Assembly: GCA_937957685.1 (NCBI GenBank)
Contig: CALGAO010000135.1
Coordinates: 1-8,148, forward strand
From: an uncultured Paenibacillaceae bacterium
GTDB taxonomy: Bacteria > Bacillota > Bacilli > Paenibacillales > DA-C8
DNA length: 8,148 nucleotides
Reading direction: 5' to 3'
Shown here: positions 7,247-8,148 of the stretch, piece after piece
Position numbering within the stretch: position 1 is the stretch's first letter
Layout: every line of letters starts with the position of its first letter
The notes under the pieces: model-generated
What the model saw: only the letters and a program-made list of their open reading frames with translations
Told to the model about the DNA's origin: nothing
Databases searched by the model: none
Position numbers and translations under genes: made by a program

Positions 7247-7702
7247 TTATTCCGGAGACCTGTACAGCATGATATGCGATTTGATCCTGAAGCCGTATCG
7301 CTCGTACAGGTGAACGGCGGGATTGCCGTCGACGACCTTGACCTCGATCCGGGTGATCCCGGATTCCTGGAAGACACGCATCGCCCAATCCATCAGCCTC
7401 CTGCCATGGCCCTTGCCGCGGTGCTCCTCCAGGACGACCAGATAATCCAGCTGGCCGGTTCCGGAACCCGCGTCGCAATCGATCTTGCAGAAGCCGATGA
7501 TCTCGCCTTCCTCCTCGATCACGGCGATGCGCGATTCCCCCCGCTGCAAGGCTTCCGAGAAAAGTCTGAGCGTCTCCCGATACGCTCTGAGAGGGAAGAT
7601 CCCCCGGAAATGGGTCGAGACGCGATTGTGATACTCCGCCAGATCCTTCAGACAGTCCAACAGCCTGTCTGATTCTTCATGAGTGATTTCACGCAAGGTC
7701 AA
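7247..7702 (-). CDS. GNAT-family N-acetyltransferase
   Basis: A 151-residue cytoplasmic acetyltransferase that would move an acetyl group from acetyl-CoA to an amine; the acceptor cannot be told from sequence. The fold is visible in order: N-terminal helices with SDRLLDCLKDLAEYHN, the strand-turn-strand ESRIAVIEEEGEIIGFCKI, motif A with LDYLVVLEEHRGKGHGRRLM, whose RGKGHG is the pyrophosphate-binding R/Q-x-x-G-x-G/A loop, then IEVKVVDGNPAVHLYERYGF, the usual motif B with N and Y residues, and a short final strand. The length is normal for the family. The start is TTG at 7702-7700, because an in-frame stop lies 15 nt further upstream with no ATG or GTG between. GGAGG lies 4 nt before it. The gene converges on the GH43 gene and shows no functional link to it. 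Confidence 0.92.
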   Translation of the reverse strand: MTLREITHEESDRLLDCLKDLAEYHNRVSTHFRGIFPLRAYRETLRLFSEALQRGESRIAVIEEEGEIIGFCKIDCDAGSGTGQLDYLVVLEEHRGKGHGRRLMDWAMRVFQESGITRIEVKVVDGNPAVHLYERYGFRIKSHIMLYRSPE

Positions 7703-7954
7703 CTCGCCTCCGCCGCATCATCGTCATGGGGGCAAGGGCCGAATTCAACAGCCTGTTGCTTCAGGTGGTGGATGGCCCCGCCTTCCGTTCCGGACTGAAG
7801 AGAAGTCTATATCAAAAAATATAAACGATCCGTCCATCTTGTTCCACCACATATCCTCCAACCTTCCGTTGTCCGGGCAAGCTGCCAGGCGGCATTGCAT
7901 CGAATCGTCCGATCTGCTCATACAGTCCTATAAAACAATATTAACGTTCGGGAT
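7703..7954. other. Gap between the GNAT gene and the IS element
   Basis: There is no gene I can support here. On the minus strand an open frame of 42 codons (7940-7812) ends in a protein-like tail, KVGGYVVEQDGRIVYIF, but lacks a usable start with an RBS. An overlapping 58-codon frame (7921-7745) has an ATG but atypical composition. No convincing promoter for the GNAT gene stands out apart from the IS-tip hexamer described separately. Confidence 0.5.
7707..7711 (-). promoter_or_regulatory. Ribosome binding site for the TTG start of the GNAT gene
   Basis: On the minus strand GGAGG is followed by CGAG and then TTG. The 4-nt spacing is a little short, but no other start codon is available in this frame before the upstream stop at 7718-7720. 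Confidence 0.65.
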
Positions 7955-7960
7955 TGTCAA
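7955..7960 (-). promoter_or_regulatory. Outward-facing -35 hexamer at the IS tip
   Basis: On the minus strand the last six bases of the element are TTGACA, a perfect -35 hexamer pointing out of the IS towards the GNAT gene. In IS21 an outward -35 at the right end combines with a -10 in a second copy to make a junction promoter. In the flank here the nearest -10-like sequence is TTTTAT after 19 nt, which is weak, so a hybrid promoter is possible but not strongly supported. Confidence 0.45.
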
Positions 7961-8148
7961 CGCCGGAATATAATTGACCCACTGGCGCCGGAATAAAATT
8001 GACCCACCTGTGTGCCTGGTGTCGAATAGATTCCGGTTTTTACTTTGTCTTTGAGGCGGTAGCTGTTCCCGCGAATGTTGACGACATGGCAGTGATGCAG
8101 CAGCCGATCCAGCACCGCTGTCGCCAGAACAGGATCACCCATCAGTTC
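7957..8148 (-). CDS. istB: IstB-like ATP-binding transposition helper, C-terminal fragment
   Basis: The last 63 residues of IstB, the AAA+ ATPase that helps the IstA transposase of IS21-family elements choose and capture target DNA. The stretch GDPVLATAVLDRLLHHCHVV, followed by NIRGNSYRLKDK, is the conserved C-terminal signature of IstB, with DRLLHH and SYRLK as landmarks. The Walker motifs and the rest of the protein lie beyond the window. Unusually, the reading frame does not stop before the IS terminus: its last 16 codons (8007-7960) are written by the terminal repeats themselves and its TGA (7959-7957) lies two bases from the tip. Because the repeat period is 25 nt, the two copies are read in different frames, giving VGQFYSG and then SGSIIFRR. 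Confidence 0.9.
   Translation of the reverse strand, partial: ELMGDPVLATAVLDRLLHHCHVVNIRGNSYRLKDKVKTGIYSTPGTQVGQFYSGASGSIIFRR
7961..8006. repeat. Tandem terminal repeats of the IS21-family element
   Basis: Two 21-nt copies, 7961-7981 and 7986-8006, share CGCCGGAATAnAATTGACCCA with one mismatch and are separated by CTGG, giving a 25-nt period. Such repeats at IS21-family ends are taken to be IstA binding sites; that role is family knowledge. Confidence 0.88.

Larger units (their letters stand above)
7955..8148 (-). mobile_element. IS21-family insertion sequence, istB-side end (truncated by window edge)
   Basis: The element runs off the window at 8148. Its outer tip reads TGTCAACGCC from 7955 on the plus strand, matching the TG...CA ends of IS21-family elements. 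Just inside are two tandem copies of a terminal repeat, the multiple-repeat arrangement seen at IS21-family ends, and then the 3' end of istB. Gene order in the family is istA then istB, so this is the istB-proximal (right) end and istA lies outside the window. The other end, and hence any target-site duplication, cannot be seen. Confidence 0.85.

Noticed and set aside
6210..7478. Minus-strand open frame of 422 codons spanning the LamG region into the GNAT gene
   Set aside because: It overlaps two well-supported genes in the wrong frame and has no domain or RBS; a shadow.
7747..7759. Palindrome CAACAG-C-CTGTTG upstream of the GNAT gene
   Set aside because: Short and without any promoter context; not distinguishable from chance.
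7745..7921. Minus-strand 58-codon frame beginning MSRSDD
   Set aside because: Only a weak AGGA precedes the ATG, the composition is irregular, and it overlaps a more protein-like frame; not enough to call a gene.
1..8148. CRISPR array, tRNA, rRNA, toxin-antitoxin or phage-defence system
   Set aside because: I looked for regular spaced repeats, tRNA-like cloverleaf sequences and known defence-domain signatures and saw none; the only mobile DNA is the IS21-family end.

Overview
The window looks like a piece of a Paenibacillus-type Gram-positive genome (Bacillales). The reasons are a C-terminal piece of a vitamin B12-dependent ribonucleotide reductase, a giant S-layer-homology (SLH) anchored polysaccharide hydrolase, AGGAGG-type ribosome binding sites, a sigma-A-like promoter and a catabolite-response-element match. 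The genus is inferred, not proven. The first 36 bases are not biological: they are an Illumina library adapter left at the end of an assembled contig. The last 194 bases are one end of an IS21-family insertion sequence. Adapter at one edge and a repeated element at the other suggest that this window is a whole short contig whose assembly broke at the IS.

Layout. 1-36 is adapter; 37-650 is the 3' end of nrdJ (+), followed by a strong intrinsic terminator at 674-711. 739-1184 (+) is a small SnoaL/NTF2-like gene broken by an apparent one-base deletion near 1049, followed by its own terminator at about 1256-1288. 1291-1850 is a gene-free stretch with an AT-rich core. It holds a good promoter (TTGACA at 1493, TATTAT at 1517), two palindromes 21 bp apart over the promoter and start region, a predicted leader of about 320 nt, and a near-perfect cre site at 1785-1798. 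1851-7154 (+) is one 1767-residue secreted protein: signal peptide, three SLH repeats, a beta-helix-like spacer, a proline/glutamine linker, a GH43 endo-arabinanase-type catalytic domain with all three acidic residues, a GH43-associated C-terminal domain, an Ig-like domain, and three LamG/concanavalin-type domains with a Big2 domain between the first two. A GC-rich hairpin at 7185-7209 lies between this gene and a convergent GNAT acetyltransferase gene (7702-7247, minus strand, TTG start). 7703-7954 has no convincing gene. 7955-8148 is the istB-side end of an IS21-family element, reading on the minus strand.

The central gene appears to be a single-gene unit for cell-surface degradation of arabinan or pectin side chains. 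Export and SLH anchoring would hold the catalytic domain at the cell wall, and the LamG domains would add binding or spacing. The cre match suggests repression by preferred sugars. No transporter, arabinose-catabolic gene or regulator gene is visible beside it. The nrdJ fragment, SnoaL-like remnant and GNAT gene show no functional link to it.

I found no evidence for a wholly new system. The points most worth checking are the adapter chimera at the contig start, the repairable frameshift, the dense regulatory stretch ahead of the GH43 gene, and the IS tip, which carries a TTGACA pointing outwards towards the GNAT gene.
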